64,000 nt of DNA from SW10 sp965657795 (GTDB taxonomy: Bacteria; Verrucomicrobiota; Verrucomicrobiia; Verrucomicrobiales; Akkermansiaceae), in contig CBFHQJ010000010.1 in the NCBI GenBank assembly GCA_965657795.1, positions 9,942 through 73,941 on the forward strand, given 5' to 3'. The first letter of the stretch is position 1. The number at the start of each line of letters is the position of its first letter. Shown here piece by piece: positions 41,840 to 51,566 of this stretch. The notes below the pieces were generated by a model, which worked only from the letters and a program-made list of their open reading frames with translations, had not been told where the DNA came from and searched no databases. Position numbers and translations under genes: made by a program.

Positions 41840-43255
41840 ATGTCGGGGGTGAAGGTGATTATGCGTTGGTTGGCCCCGGTTTCGGGCATCTTGATCGGAT
41901 GGTTCGCCCACTCCCAGGGATTGGCTTTTGAAGCTGTGGTGGCGTTGGGGATTACGATCCTGACCGCGCTTTGGTGGATGTTTGAAGCCATCCCGATTCC
42001 CATTGCCTCGCTTGCTCCCATTGCCTTGCTTCCTCTCTTTGGTGTTCTTGATGCCAGGACGCTGGTTGCCCAGAGTTATGGACACCCGTTGATCCTACTT
42101 TTGTTGGGAGGTTTTTTTCTTTCGAAAGGAATGGAGCGTAGCGGAGTTCATCGCCGGCTGGCGATTGGAATGGTCAGAATGTGCGGGGCCAAGGCTGGCG
42201 AAACGCAACCAAAGTTTTTGATGCTCGGTTTTATGCTGGCTTCTGCGGTTTTGAGCATGTGGATTTCGAATACCGCGACCACCTTGATGCTCCTGCCGAT
42301 TGCCCTGGCGGTTTTGGATGGAGATCAAAAATCAGTGGGAGTCAACCCGCTGGCGGCCCCCCTGATGATGGCAATTGCTTATGCCGCAAGCGTTGGTGGA
42401 TTGGGGTCGCCGATTGGGACGCCTCCCAATTTGGTTTTTATCGATCAGTATAAGGAGGCGACGGGGACGGAAATGACCTTTAGTCAATGGATGGGCTATG
42501 GCGTTCCCGTAATTGTCATTATGCTACCGTTGATGTGGCTTTGGTTGAGTCGAAAGCAAAGTGGCGTGATGAAACTTTCGCTTCCGGAGGCGGGGGATTG
42601 GCGGCCCGCGGAGAGGCGGACCTTGGTGGTTTTTGCGCTGACCGCGCTGGCCTGGATGACGCGGGTCGAGCCTTTCGGCGGGTGGAGTGAATGGCTGGGG
42701 CTGAAGGGGGCGAATGATGCCTCGGTGGCTTTTGTCGGAGTGATGTTTTTGTTTCTCATTCCCGACGGGAGTGGCCGGAAAGGGGAAGAGGGAAGGCTCC
42801 TGGACTGGGAGAGTTGCAAAGGAGTTCCCTGGGGAGTGTTGCTCCTTTTTAGCGGAGGGATTTGTCTCGCAAACGGGATCAAAGTTTCCGGGTTGAGTGC
42901 GCAAATTGCGGGAGCATTGAGCGGGGTGGGGACGCTTCCGATTCTGGCTTTGGTTTTTACGGTTTGCCTGCTGATGACATTTTTGACCGAACTCACCAGC
43001 AATACCGCGAGCACGATTTTGATCATGCCGATATTGGCATCCGTTGCTTTATCAAACGACATTGAACCACTTGTCGTGATGCTTCCTGCCGCGCTGAGTG
43101 CAAGCTGTGCCTTCATGCTGCCGGTGGCTACGGCTCCGAATGCGGTGGTTTTCGGCTCGGGTCATCTGACCGTTCCGAAAATGATGAGGGAAGGGGTGGT
43201 ACTGAATCTCATCGGTGTCGCCGTGATCTCGCTTTATTGCTGGCTGGCATCTTGA
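41840..43255 (+). CDS. SLC13/DASS-family sodium:anion symporter
   Basis: 471 residues with about 11-12 TM segments. Both signature S-N-T motifs are present: M-W-I-S-N-T-A-T-T-L-M-L-L-P and L-T-S-N-T-A-S-T-I-L-I-M-P. The family moves dicarboxylates, citrate, sulfate or phosphate with sodium. The substrate is not deducible; the neighbouring rhodanese could hint at sulfur anions, which is weak. An inverted-repeat copy lies about 100 nt downstream. Confidence 0.92.
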   Translation: MSGVKVIMRWLAPVSGILIGWFAHSQGLAFEAVVALGITILTALWWMFEAIPIPIASLAPIALLPLFGVLDARTLVAQSYGHPLILLLLGGFFLSKGMERSGVHRRLAIGMVRMCGAKAGETQPKFLMLGFMLASAVLSMWISNTATTLMLLPIALAVLDGDQKSVGVNPLAAPLMMAIAYAASVGGLGSPIGTPPNLVFIDQYKEATGTEMTFSQWMGYGVPVIVIMLPLMWLWLSRKQSGVMKLSLPEAGDWRPAERRTLVVFALTALAWMTRVEPFGGWSEWLGLKGANDASVAFVGVMFLFLIPDGSGRKGEEGRLLDWESCKGVPWGVLLLFSGGICLANGIKVSGLSAQIAGALSGVGTLPILALVFTVCLLMTFLTELTSNTASTILIMPILASVALSNDIEPLVVMLPAALSASCAFMLPVATAPNAVVFGSGHLTVPKMMREGVVLNLIGVAVISLYCWLAS

Positions 43256-43622
43256 GGTTGAAGCCGCGACGTCGTTGGATTTTTCGGTTCTTCGTTGGTG
43301 TGGATTTCTTTGCAAGAAGAAGTCCGGATGAGTTCAGTTGCCATGGATGGTTTTCTGACCGTAACCCCCTTGTAGATACTTGGCTTCAGATCATTAGTTG
43401 ACGCGAATGCCTATTTGGATAGGGTTAAGGAGAAATTAAGCTTCCTACTCAAATGATTGAGCACGCCATTTAAGATTCCCCATCCAGCCCCTTTAGACTT
43501 TCTGTCTAAGGGCAAATCAAGAAAAAACTAACAGGGGATTGGGTTCTCCATATCCAGCTTATGTCAAATGGTTTTGCCTTAATATATCTCCGGGTGGAGC
43601 GACTTAAGAATGGATGTCGCTT
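43256..43622. other. Intergenic region holding the left copy of the 53-bp inverted repeat
   Basis: 367 nt between the transporter (+) and the PQQ-propeller gene (-), which converge. It contains the repeat at 43357-43409 and an imperfect hairpin at 43487-43512 (GCCC-TTTAGAC / GTCTAAGGGC), a possible terminator. No gene is supported. Confidence 0.6.
43357..43409 (-). repeat. 53-bp perfect inverted repeat, left copy
   Basis: The reverse complement of this segment is identical over 53 nt to 49030-49082. The outer end reads GACCGTAACC inward. Flanks on both sides differ between copies. Together the copies bracket the PQQ-propeller gene, dnaE and a small membrane-protein gene. Confidence 0.85.
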
Positions 43623-44885
43623 TTAAAGCTCGTAGCACATGATGTGATCCTGCTCGCGCAAGTAGAGCTTGCCGTCGGAAACGACAGGGTGGGCCCATGA
43701 CTCGGCTTCCTGATGAGCCGGCATAAAACTGCCTTTTAATTCGTATCCCTTCGGGGTCGCTTTCACGAGAGCGACATGACCGCTCTGGTAGCGGTAGATG
43801 AGGTGGCCATCAACGAAGGTGACACAGGCTGAGCCGTGACCGACTCCTTTTTCAGGTCCCCACTTGACTTCGCCGCTCTTCATTTCGACACAGATGGGGT
43901 CGCCCCCGTTGTGCTTGTGCGCACCGTAAATGTGGCCATCGATGAGAAGGAGGCCTCCGTGGTGGTTTTGAAGAGTCTTCGGTTTGAGGAAGTAAACCTC
44001 TTCGGCAACCACGGTGCTTCCTTTTTTGACAAGCTTGAGGAGAGCCGAGCCGGTCCCGTATCCGGTCGAGCAAAAGACGTGATCACCGTCAACAACCGGA
44101 GTGGGGATGTTTGCAGTGGAGTTCGCTACTTTGTTGTAGTTCCACATCAAGCGGCCGTCCTTGGTCCGGACACCAATTACGCCGCGTCCGGTCATTTGAA
44201 CGTATTGTTTCACGCCTCCACCATTCGAGATCACGATTGAACCATAGCCCGCGCCGTCCTTGCCTTTTTTGCCGAGATCTTCGCTCTCAATTTTCGTTTT
44301 CCATTTGGTCGTTCCGGTCTTCTTGTCGAGCGATACCATGAACGCGTCATTTCCACCGGGGGTGCAGACCACGCGGTCTCCGTCCACGAGGGGGGACTCG
44401 GAGAATCCCCAGCCCGACATCATTTTTCCTTTCCATTCTTTTTTGAAATCCTTTGACCAAACGATTTTGCCTTTCGTTGAGAGGCAGGCAATGACGCCAT
44501 TGGAAGTGGTGATATAAAGTTTGTCTCCATCCACGGTGGGGGCGGAGCGGGCTCCCTGATAGCCGTGTTTCGGAACGAAGTCGGTGACGGGAGTCTGCCA
44601 GAGAAGCTTGCCGTCCTTGATCGAGAAAGCGCTCACTCCCTGTCCGCCTTCGAAATTGCCGGACGTGTAAAGAATTCCGTCCACAATGGAGACGGACGAG
44701 AAGCCGCTGCCGGACCCCTTGACGTTCCAGAGAAGCTTTGGGGCAGAGCCTTCCCAGCTTTTGATGATGCCTTTTTCTGCGGAAAGCCCGGTGCGATCGG
44801 GGCCACGCCACTGGGGCCAATCCTTGGCTTGAGCGGCATTTGCCAGAAGGGAGAGAATGGAAACAGCGATAGTCCTCGATTGCAT
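43623..44885 (-). CDS. Secreted PQQ-like beta-propeller protein
   Basis: 420 residues with a signal peptide ending A-N-A-A-Q-A. It starts W-P-Q-W-R-G-P-D-R-T-G, common in PVC-group PQQ-like (WD40-like) proteins, and repeats blades of the type D-G-K-L-L-W, G-K-I-V-W and V-D-G-D-x-V. No dehydrogenase catalytic residues are evident, so it may be a binding or scaffold protein. A weakly related group is BamB. The function is unknown. Confidence 0.87.
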   Translation of the reverse strand: MQSRTIAVSILSLLANAAQAKDWPQWRGPDRTGLSAEKGIIKSWEGSAPKLLWNVKGSGSGFSSVSIVDGILYTSGNFEGGQGVSAFSIKDGKLLWQTPVTDFVPKHGYQGARSAPTVDGDKLYITTSNGVIACLSTKGKIVWSKDFKKEWKGKMMSGWGFSESPLVDGDRVVCTPGGNDAFMVSLDKKTGTTKWKTKIESEDLGKKGKDGAGYGSIVISNGGGVKQYVQMTGRGVIGVRTKDGRLMWNYNKVANSTANIPTPVVDGDHVFCSTGYGTGSALLKLVKKGSTVVAEEVYFLKPKTLQNHHGGLLLIDGHIYGAHKHNGGDPICVEMKSGEVKWGPEKGVGHGSACVTFVDGHLIYRYQSGHVALVKATPKGYELKGSFMPAHQEAESWAHPVVSDGKLYLREQDHIMCYEL

Positions 44886-45015
44886 GGCCGTTTATTAAGC
44901 AAAATTTTGGATGGGGGCGACCTAAATTGTAAGATCCTTGGGGCTTATTCACAAAATCACCTATGAAGCTAATTCCGGATTCAAAGTTGGCCATTCCGAG
45001 GGCAAGGTTCCTCCG

Positions 45016-48000
45016 ATGTCAGATTCCTTTGTCCACCTTCATTTGCATACCGAGTATTCAACTCTCGACGGGGCGTGCCGCACCAAGGATGTCGCGGCGC
45101 GGGCCAAGGAGCTGGGCATGCCGGCGGTGGCAATGACGGACCACGGGAACCTTTATGGTGCGATCAGTTTTTACAAGGCGTGCCATGCTGCGGGGGTGAA
45201 GCCCATTATGGGGTGTGAAATTTACCTGGCCCCGGAATCAATCGGTAAACGGGAGGAGATCGCAGGCCGAAAGCGGGCTTGTCACATGACCTTGCTGGCG
45301 GAGAACAATGTGGGTTGGGTAAACCTCCAGAAGTTGGTTTCGAAAGGACATCTCGAAGGAATGTGGTATGGAAAGCCACGGGTGGATCGTGAGATTTTGC
45401 GTGAACACTCCGAGGGAATTATTTGTTTGTCGGGCTGTATTTCCGGTCCAATCAACGAATGGATTTTACAAGACCAGGAGGATAGGGCCTGGGAGACTGC
45501 GCAAGAATTGCTCGATATTTATGGGAGGGAAAACCTCTACCTGGAAATTCATAATCACGGGATGGAGCAACAGGCCAAAATTCGCGACACCCTGGTGAAG
45601 TTTGCGGAGAAGATGGATCTCAAATTAGTGGCAGCGAATGATGTTCACTTTTTGAACCGAGAGGATCATGAAGCGCATGATGTCATGATCTGTATCGGGA
45701 TGAGTCGTTTGTTGATCGATGAGAATCGCTTGCGTTATTCGCCGGAGGTTCATTTTAAGACGGCGGAGGAGATGCGGGAGCTGTTTGCGGAGTATCCGGG
45801 GGCGTGTGATGCCACTCTCGAGATTGCGGAGCGATGCAATGTGGAGTTTATTTTGGATCCGACTTCATCGGAAAAATATCCGGAATATCAGCCGGACGAT
45901 GGGTCCACTCCAAATGATCACTTTCGCAAGCTATGCTTTGAAGGTCTTGAAACCCGCTACGGAAAAGAAACGGCCCAGGATAAGGAGCTGATTGATCGTC
46001 TGGAGTATGAGATGGGGATTATTATCCAACTCAAGTTTGCTTCGTACTTCCTGATTACGGCGGACTTTATTAACTGGGCCAAAGATCAAAAGATCCCGGT
46101 AGGGCCGGGGCGTGGTTCGGCGGCAGGCTCTTTGGTGGCTTACACCATGGGGATTACGGATGTGTGCCCGATGCGCTTTGGTCTCCTTTTTGAGCGATTC
46201 CTCAATCCTGAGCGTGTTTCGCCCCCCGATGTTGATATTGATTTTTGTCAAACGCGGAGGCCCGAAGTGATCGAATACGTTCGCCAAAAATACGGTGAGC
46301 GGAATGTTTCCCATATCATTACTTATGGAACGATGGGGGCCAAATCGGTGATTCGCGACGTGGCACGAGTCATGGGAATTAGTTACGGGGAAGCCGACCA
46401 GATCTCAAAGATGATCGAATCCAAGCCCGGGGTGAAGTTGGCGAAGGAATTTGCCGAGAAAGAGGAGTTGCGCGAGAAGATTGAAAGCAGCGCAACCTAT
46501 CAGGAACTCTGGGACTATGCGCTCAAGTTGGAAGGAATGAGTCGAAACGTCGGAGTTCACGCGGCGGGAGTCGTGATTGGTGATCGGGCTCTCGATGAGC
46601 ACGTGCCGTTGACGCGAGGGAATGAAGGCGAGGTTGTGACCCAGTATGACATGAGTGCGATTACGGATGTCGGGCTTTTGAAGATGGACTTTCTTGGGTT
46701 GAAGAACATGACGGTGATTCAGGAGGCTGTGGATCACATTCACAAGCACACGCCGGGCTTTGATATTTACGAGATCTCGCTCGAAGATGAGCCGACTTTC
46801 AAAATGCTCAACGCCGGAGAGACGATGGGTGTTTTCCAGTTGGAGAGTGGTGGAATGGTGGAGACTTGCCGGAAGTACGGGATTAATCGGATTGAGGATA
46901 TTATTGACCTGCTCGCCCTCTACCGTCCTGGTGCGATGCAATACATCGATCAGATGATCGAAGTGAAGGAGGGTCGTAAGAAGCCGGTTTATGAACACCC
47001 GCTTCTTGAGGAGATTTGCGGCGATACTTATGGTGTCATGATTTACCAGGAGCAGGTGCAGAATGCCGCCAAGATGTTGGCGGGTTACACGCTTGGTGGT
47101 GCGGATATTTTGCGGCGGGCGATGGGTAAGAAAAAGCCCGAAGAGATGGCCAAACAGCGCTTGATTTTCGTTGAAGGAGCCTTCAAGACGAATCAGATTG
47201 ACGAGCGCAATGCCAACTTGATTTTCGACAAGATCGCGGGCTTCGCGGGCTATGGATTCAACAAATCCCACTCGGCATGTTACGGCTTCATTTCGTATTG
47301 GACGGGGTTCTTGAAGGCAAATTATCCCATCGAGTTCTTGTCGGCGCTTCTCTCAAACGAGATCACGAATACCGACAAGATCAGTATCTTTGTGAACGAG
47401 TGCTTCCGCATGGGATTCGAGATTCTTCCGCCGAACCTGAACAAGTCGATGTTGCGTTTCGCTCCCGAGGAAATTCTCGGTGGGAAGAGAGGGATCCGCT
47501 ACGGGCTTTCGGCCATCAAGAATGTAGGGTCGGCCGCGATGGCGATGGCGATCAAGGAACGCGAGGAAAACGGTGAATACGAATCGCTGGACGATTTTTG
47601 CAACCGTCTCGATTCCAAGGTCATTAATAAGCGGATTTTGGAGAACCTGGTTAAGGCCGGAGCGATGGATTGGACCGGCGAAACGCGGGCCGGGATGACG
47701 GACCGACTGGAGAAAGTGGTGGCCAGTGCGAGTAGCGCGCAAAAAGACCGGGCATCGGGGCAGGGTGGCTTGTTTGATGCGATGGAGTTTGCGGCTCCGC
47801 CTCCGGTGACGGCTGATTCACCCGCTCCTGAGGAGTGGTCCAAGGATGAGCGGCTTGAGCATGAGAAAGAACTACTTGGTTTTTACGTCACGGGGCACCC
47901 GCTCGATAAGTTTCGCGGTGTGGTGGATTCGGATCGTTTTATAAAGTTGGGCTTGTTGGATGAGGTTGACCTGCGTGACAAGCGGGCGCGCTTTCCGTTT

Positions 48001-48474
48001 GCTGGAATGATCCGGAGTGTTGAGCACAAGGTGACCAAAACCGGGAAGCCTTTTGGAGTGGTTGTTGTTCAGGATTTCACCGGCGACCGGGAAATGGTTT
48101 GCTGGAGTGAAAGCTACCTTCCCGCCAGGGATGCAGGTTTGATGGAGTCCGGGAAGGTGATCCAGTTCAAAGCGCAGGTTTCCGTGGATGATCGGACCGA
48201 ACAACGCCGTCTCACCGGATCACAGATTCGTGAGTTGAAGGCCAAGCGGGTTAAGAAAAACGGGTTGGTCGAACTGACTCTCTGGACCGGTCGGAACACT
48301 CCCGGCGATCTCCAAAAAATCAAAAGCATTCTGGCCGAGTATCCAGGCAAGACCCCGGTTTTGATGCACATTCAAAGTGGGGCCGGCAAGCGGGCTACGA
48401 TAGAATTACCTGAAGAGTTTCATGCGAGCTTCAATGTGGCATTGCATCGAGAGCTTGCACCATGGATGGGATGA
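45016..48474 (+). CDS. dnaE: DNA polymerase III alpha subunit
   Basis: 1152 residues from ATG 45016. The N-terminal PHP domain starts F-V-H-L-H-L-H-T-E-Y-S-T-L-D-G. The polymerase core has G-P-G-R-G-S-A-A-G-S-L-V-A-Y and P-P-D-V-D-I-D-F-C-Q with catalytic aspartates. G-Y-G-F-N-K-S-H-S-A and a C-terminal OB-fold follow. It replicates the chromosome. The preferred start is internal to a longer open frame because M-S-D-S-F-V-H is the family start. It is the only essential-looking gene inside the 53-bp inverted repeat. Confidence 0.97.
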   Translation: MSDSFVHLHLHTEYSTLDGACRTKDVAARAKELGMPAVAMTDHGNLYGAISFYKACHAAGVKPIMGCEIYLAPESIGKREEIAGRKRACHMTLLAENNVGWVNLQKLVSKGHLEGMWYGKPRVDREILREHSEGIICLSGCISGPINEWILQDQEDRAWETAQELLDIYGRENLYLEIHNHGMEQQAKIRDTLVKFAEKMDLKLVAANDVHFLNREDHEAHDVMICIGMSRLLIDENRLRYSPEVHFKTAEEMRELFAEYPGACDATLEIAERCNVEFILDPTSSEKYPEYQPDDGSTPNDHFRKLCFEGLETRYGKETAQDKELIDRLEYEMGIIIQLKFASYFLITADFINWAKDQKIPVGPGRGSAAGSLVAYTMGITDVCPMRFGLLFERFLNPERVSPPDVDIDFCQTRRPEVIEYVRQKYGERNVSHIITYGTMGAKSVIRDVARVMGISYGEADQISKMIESKPGVKLAKEFAEKEELREKIESSATYQELWDYALKLEGMSRNVGVHAAGVVIGDRALDEHVPLTRGNEGEVVTQYDMSAITDVGLLKMDFLGLKNMTVIQEAVDHIHKHTPGFDIYEISLEDEPTFKMLNAGETMGVFQLESGGMVETCRKYGINRIEDIIDLLALYRPGAMQYIDQMIEVKEGRKKPVYEHPLLEEICGDTYGVMIYQEQVQNAAKMLAGYTLGGADILRRAMGKKKPEEMAKQRLIFVEGAFKTNQIDERNANLIFDKIAGFAGYGFNKSHSACYGFISYWTGFLKANYPIEFLSALLSNEITNTDKISIFVNECFRMGFEILPPNLNKSMLRFAPEEILGGKRGIRYGLSAIKNVGSAAMAMAIKEREENGEYESLDDFCNRLDSKVINKRILENLVKAGAMDWTGETRAGMTDRLEKVVASASSAQKDRASGQGGLFDAMEFAAPPPVTADSPAPEEWSKDERLEHEKELLGFYVTGHPLDKFRGVVDSDRFIKLGLLDEVDLRDKRARFPFAGMIRSVEHKVTKTGKPFGVVVVQDFTGDREMVCWSESYLPARDAGLMESGKVIQFKAQVSVDDRTEQRRLTGSQIRELKAKRVKKNGLVELTLWTGRNTPGDLQKIKSILAEYPGKTPVLMHIQSGAGKRATIELPEEFHASFNVALHRELAPWMG

Positions 48475-48543
48475 ATAATACCATTACAAATCATAGTGTC
48501 GCTTATCATGGCAAAAATCTGAAGTTTGAATAATCATGCAGCT

Positions 48544-48924
48544 ATGACCGGAGGATACAGCAGTCGATTCGTGCCCAAGGAGCCCGATGAAAATAAAAAC
48601 GGGTTCCGCAAGGTGAAGGATGGAGAGGGCCAGGCCGCTGTCTTTGGTGGGGGCGGCAAGTCCGGACTCGAGATGAATACCGTGGGATGGATTCTGCTGA
48701 GCATTTCTGCCAGTGTGCCGATCATGCTCTTGGCGAGTGTTTTCACCACGCTGAGTTGGCCGTTTTCAGTGATGATGGCGGCGTTTGTCTTTGCTCATGC
48801 GTTTCTATTCATGACAGCCTGGATGATGCACCGCGCCGTGCCCGGGAAACTGCTTTCCCTCTTGCTGTGTTGGCTTCCGGTGCTGGGGCTGTGGGTGACA
48901 GCTTTGATGCGCTCTTTGATGTGA
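48544..48924 (+). CDS. Small two-helix membrane protein
   Basis: 126 residues from ATG 48544 (a TTG at 48526 is possible). The first half is polar (G-G-G-G-K-S-G). Residues about 46-68, 74-92 and 98-115 are hydrophobic, giving two to three TM helices. No family is recognised. It follows dnaE by 69 nt on the same strand. Confidence 0.65.
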   Translation: MTGGYSSRFVPKEPDENKNGFRKVKDGEGQAAVFGGGGKSGLEMNTVGWILLSISASVPIMLLASVFTTLSWPFSVMMAAFVFAHAFLFMTAWMMHRAVPGKLLSLLLCWLPVLGLWVTALMRSLM

Positions 48925-49166
48925 TGAATGCTTCACTAATCAATTTGATGCTTTTGGTGTAATTGTTTTTTTCTAAGCGCCGTCAACCGGCTTGACATAA
49001 ATCCCCTCTATTGGGATTGAGTAGCCATCCATTCGCGTCAACTAATGATCTGAAGCCAAGTATCTACAAGGGGGTTACGGTCTTTACGAGGGTCCATGCG
49101 GATGTGTCTTCGGTCGGCTTCAATGTCGGACCACTCGCGGAGGGGGCGGCAGGGCGTGTGGCGTGA
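48925..49166. other. Intergenic region holding the right copy of the 53-bp repeat
   Basis: Contains a T-run with a weak hairpin at about 48965-48995, the repeat at 49030-49082, then sequence open in the same frame as the gene fragment downstream (V-H-A-D-V-S-S-V-G-F-N-V-G-P) up to a TGA at 49164-49166. It may belong to the broken gene. No intact gene is supported. Confidence 0.5.
49030..49082 (+). repeat. 53-bp perfect inverted repeat, right copy
   Basis: Identical in reverse complement to 43357-43409. It lies immediately before the remains of a secreted-protein gene, consistent with a rearrangement that cut that gene. The two copies point toward each other like transposon ends or an invertible segment. 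Confidence 0.85.
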
Positions 49167-49622
49167 GGTCAAGGTCAGACTAATTTTACAGACGAAAGAT
49201 TACACCCCCGTCTTCCGATTGGGCAACAGAGAGAGGGCGACGATCCCGATCGTGATGGTCAAAGTAATCTGGTGGAGTTTGCCTACAATACGCTTGCTGC
49301 CGATCTAACAAGTCGGACACGGATTAAAGATGCAGCTGGTGTTGTTGGGAGTAACGAAATTAATACCCTCAATCCGGGCTCAAATCTCCCTGCGGGGCAA
49401 AGCTATTACACGATCACTTTTCAGTTTCCTGATAATCCTCAAGGAGTATCGATTACACCCGAAGCTACTTTGAATTTAAACGACTTCAGCGACGGGTCCG
49501 CACAAATAATTCCACTTGGTGATCCGGTTGATGATGGTGACTACTATCTTCAAAGATATTACCTGACTCCGGATCAGAGTTTGTCGCCCCGTGGCTTTAC
49601 CCGGCTGAAAATCGAGCGCTAA
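49167..49622 (+). pseudogene. 3' fragment of a large secreted verrucomicrobial protein
   Basis: An open frame without a credible start. It contains D-D-P-D-R-D-G-Q-S-N-L-V-E-F-A, the calcium-binding-like linker that precedes the last domain of many verrucomicrobial exported proteins, then a beta-rich domain ending R-G-F-T-R-L-K-I-E-R. The 5' part is missing; a TGA directly precedes the fragment and the 53-bp repeat lies 84 nt upstream. It is probably what remains after a rearrangement. Confidence 0.65.
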
Positions 49623-49628
49623 AAAATG

Positions 49629-49655
49629 CTGCCCGGGTGGGGGAAACCCGGGCAG
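49629..49655. terminator. Bidirectional terminator
   Basis: CTGCCCGGGT and ACCCGGGCAG pair perfectly (10 bp). It is preceded by an A-run and lies between a + strand fragment and the convergent glyQS gene. Confidence 0.8.
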
Positions 49656-49696
49656 AAATAGAGAGGGCAGCCGCCCGGACGTTGTTCGAGACTATC

Positions 49697-51286
49697 CTAA
49701 CGTATTCGTTCGAGGAGCCAGGGAAGGAGATCGCTGATGGCGACACGCTCCTGCTCCATCGAGTCGCGGTGACGGATGGTGACGGTGTCTATCAGGTCTT
49801 CTTTTCCTTCTTCGAGGCCAACCGTTTCGAAATCGATGGCGATGCAGAATGGCGTTCCGACTTCATCTTGACGACGATAGCGACGGCCGATGGCGGCGGT
49901 CTCGTCGTAGAAAATGTTCATGAAGGGCTGGAGGAGGTTCTTCACTTCCTTGGCCTTTTCCACGAGCTCGGGCTTATTCTTCAAGAGAGGAAGAATGGCA
50001 GCCTTGATCGGAGCGATGCTCGGCTTGAAGCGCATTACCGTGCGGATGTCCTGCTTGCCGCCTTCTTTTGTGAGGTCTTCTTCGTCGAAGGCTTCACAAA
50101 TCAGGGCCAAGATGGTTCGGTCGCAGCCGGCGGAGGGTTCGACAACGTGCGGGATAAACTTCTCCTTGGTCTGCTCGTCGAAGTATTCGAGCGGCTTGCC
50201 GGAGTATTTCTGGTGCTTGCCGAGGTCGTAGTCGCCACGATACGCGACACCTTCCAGTTCCTGTTGGCCGAAGGGGAAGTCGTATTCAATGTCGTAAGTT
50301 TTTTGCGAGTAATGGGCTCGCTCGCCATCGGGAATGTCGAGGACGTGGAGCTTCTCTTTATCGAGTCCGATCTCGTCGTAAAACGCGAGTCGCTGTTCGA
50401 GCCATTCGTCGGTGAGGCGGAGGCCATCTTCGGGGCGGCAGAAATATTCAACTTCCATTTGCTCGAACTCACGCGAGCGGAAGGTGAAGTTACGCGGGTT
50501 GATTTCGTTGCGGAAGGCTTTACCGATTTGCGCGATTCCAAAGGGAAGCTTCACGCGGTTGGAGTCCATCACGTTTTTGTACTGCACAAAAATGGACTGC
50601 GCGGTCTCGGGACGGAGGTAAGCGGTCGCGTTGGGATCATTGTCATCGGCCGAGGCCCCCATTTGCGTTTTAAACATGAGTTCAAAGTCGCGGGGCTCGG
50701 TGAGGAGGGAGCCATTTTCCGGATTGAAATTCGTGACGTCAGTTTCCTCGGAAGTGGATTCTCCAAGGAGGGTGAGTTTTTTTGGAGAGATCTGCTTGTC
50801 GTTGAGGAACTGTGCGTAAAACTCTTTAGCGGTCTTCCGGGCCTTGTTTTCATCCTGGTTCGGTTGGTTCAAGAGCACGGAGTAGGCGCGGTCGGTGGAC
50901 CATCCGGACTCTTCATGTGAAGCTCCGGTGAAGTGGTAAGCGGTGCCGGATTGCGGTTCGATTTGATCGGCACGCAGGCGAGCCTTCGTGAGGAGGCAAT
51001 CGCACATCGGGTCGGAAAATCCACCCACGTGCCCGGAGGCAGTGAGGACAGCCTGGTGAGTGAGGATAGATCCATCAAGGCCGAGGATGTCATCGCGTTC
51101 CTGGACGTTTTTGCGCCACCAGAGATCTTTAAGGTTTCTTTTGACCTCGGCACCGAGCGGACCGTAATCCCAGCATCCGTTCAGTCCGCCGTAAATCTCG
51201 GCGGACTGGAAGATGAATCCTTTGCGTTTGCACAGGGAAACAATTTTTTCCATGCGGGCGGTATCGGTCTGGTCTTTGTTGGCCAT
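49697..51286 (-). CDS. glyQS: Glycine--tRNA ligase (dimeric type)
   Basis: 529 residues from ATG 51286, which gives M-A-N-K-D-Q. Class II signatures include F-I-F-Q-S-A-E-I-Y-G-G-L-N-G-C-W-D-Y-G-P-L-G, R-P-E-T-A-Q-S-I-F, F-R-N-E-I-N-P-R-N-F-T-F-R-S-R-E-F-E-Q-M-E and E-P-S-A-G-C-D-R. The C-terminal anticodon-binding domain is present (C-I-A-I-D-F-E-T-V). The 45 residues of open frame upstream are not part of the family. Confidence 0.96.
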   Translation of the reverse strand: MANKDQTDTARMEKIVSLCKRKGFIFQSAEIYGGLNGCWDYGPLGAEVKRNLKDLWWRKNVQERDDILGLDGSILTHQAVLTASGHVGGFSDPMCDCLLTKARLRADQIEPQSGTAYHFTGASHEESGWSTDRAYSVLLNQPNQDENKARKTAKEFYAQFLNDKQISPKKLTLLGESTSEETDVTNFNPENGSLLTEPRDFELMFKTQMGASADDNDPNATAYLRPETAQSIFVQYKNVMDSNRVKLPFGIAQIGKAFRNEINPRNFTFRSREFEQMEVEYFCRPEDGLRLTDEWLEQRLAFYDEIGLDKEKLHVLDIPDGERAHYSQKTYDIEYDFPFGQQELEGVAYRGDYDLGKHQKYSGKPLEYFDEQTKEKFIPHVVEPSAGCDRTILALICEAFDEEDLTKEGGKQDIRTVMRFKPSIAPIKAAILPLLKNKPELVEKAKEVKNLLQPFMNIFYDETAAIGRRYRRQDEVGTPFCIAIDFETVGLEEGKEDLIDTVTIRHRDSMEQERVAISDLLPWLLERIR

Positions 51287-51476
51287 GGTCTTGGGGCGAG
51301 GGCTTTGCTCGCGGACCGCGAGGAAACAGGAGAAATGCGGCAGGGGAAAGGTTTTTTGGAGTTCGAAAGGCAGGAAATTTCTTCGGAATTTGAAGCAGCC
51401 ACTCACTCTACGGGTTGCCATTTGGAAAGACTCGGGAATAATTGTGGCCAGGAAGCATCATACTTCCGAAAACATT

Positions 51477-51566
51477 ATGAAGGGATTTTTAATTGGAACC
51501 GGAGTTGTTGGAGCTTACCTTGCCCTGCAGATATGGATTTTGCCTTCGATGGGCGTCCAGACCTGA
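51477..51566 (+). CDS. Tiny membrane protein, possible second UGA-selenocysteine gene
   Basis: ATG 51477 encodes 29 residues, nearly all one TM helix (V-V-G-A-Y-L-A-L-Q-I-W-I-L-P), ending G-V-Q-T at TGA 51564-51566. The frame then continues for ten codons (A-S-R-G-M-S-S-G-G-G) to TGA 51597-51599. The arms TCCTC (51582-51586) and GAGGA (51592-51596) enclose AGGTG, with the loop starting 20 nt after the first TGA, compatible with a minimal bacterial SECIS. This may be chance: the stem is short, and GAGGA at 51574-51578 offers a competing pairing. The ORF itself is moderately likely. Confidence 0.4.
   Translation: MKGFLIGTGVVGAYLALQIWILPSMGVQT

Noticed and set aside
43357..43409. Integron attC site
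   Set aside because: Core-site consensus sequences do not match and no integrase is present.
49096..49308. Independent small + strand gene
   Set aside because: Arg/Ser-rich translation in a different frame from the coherent secreted-protein fragment at 49167-49622.
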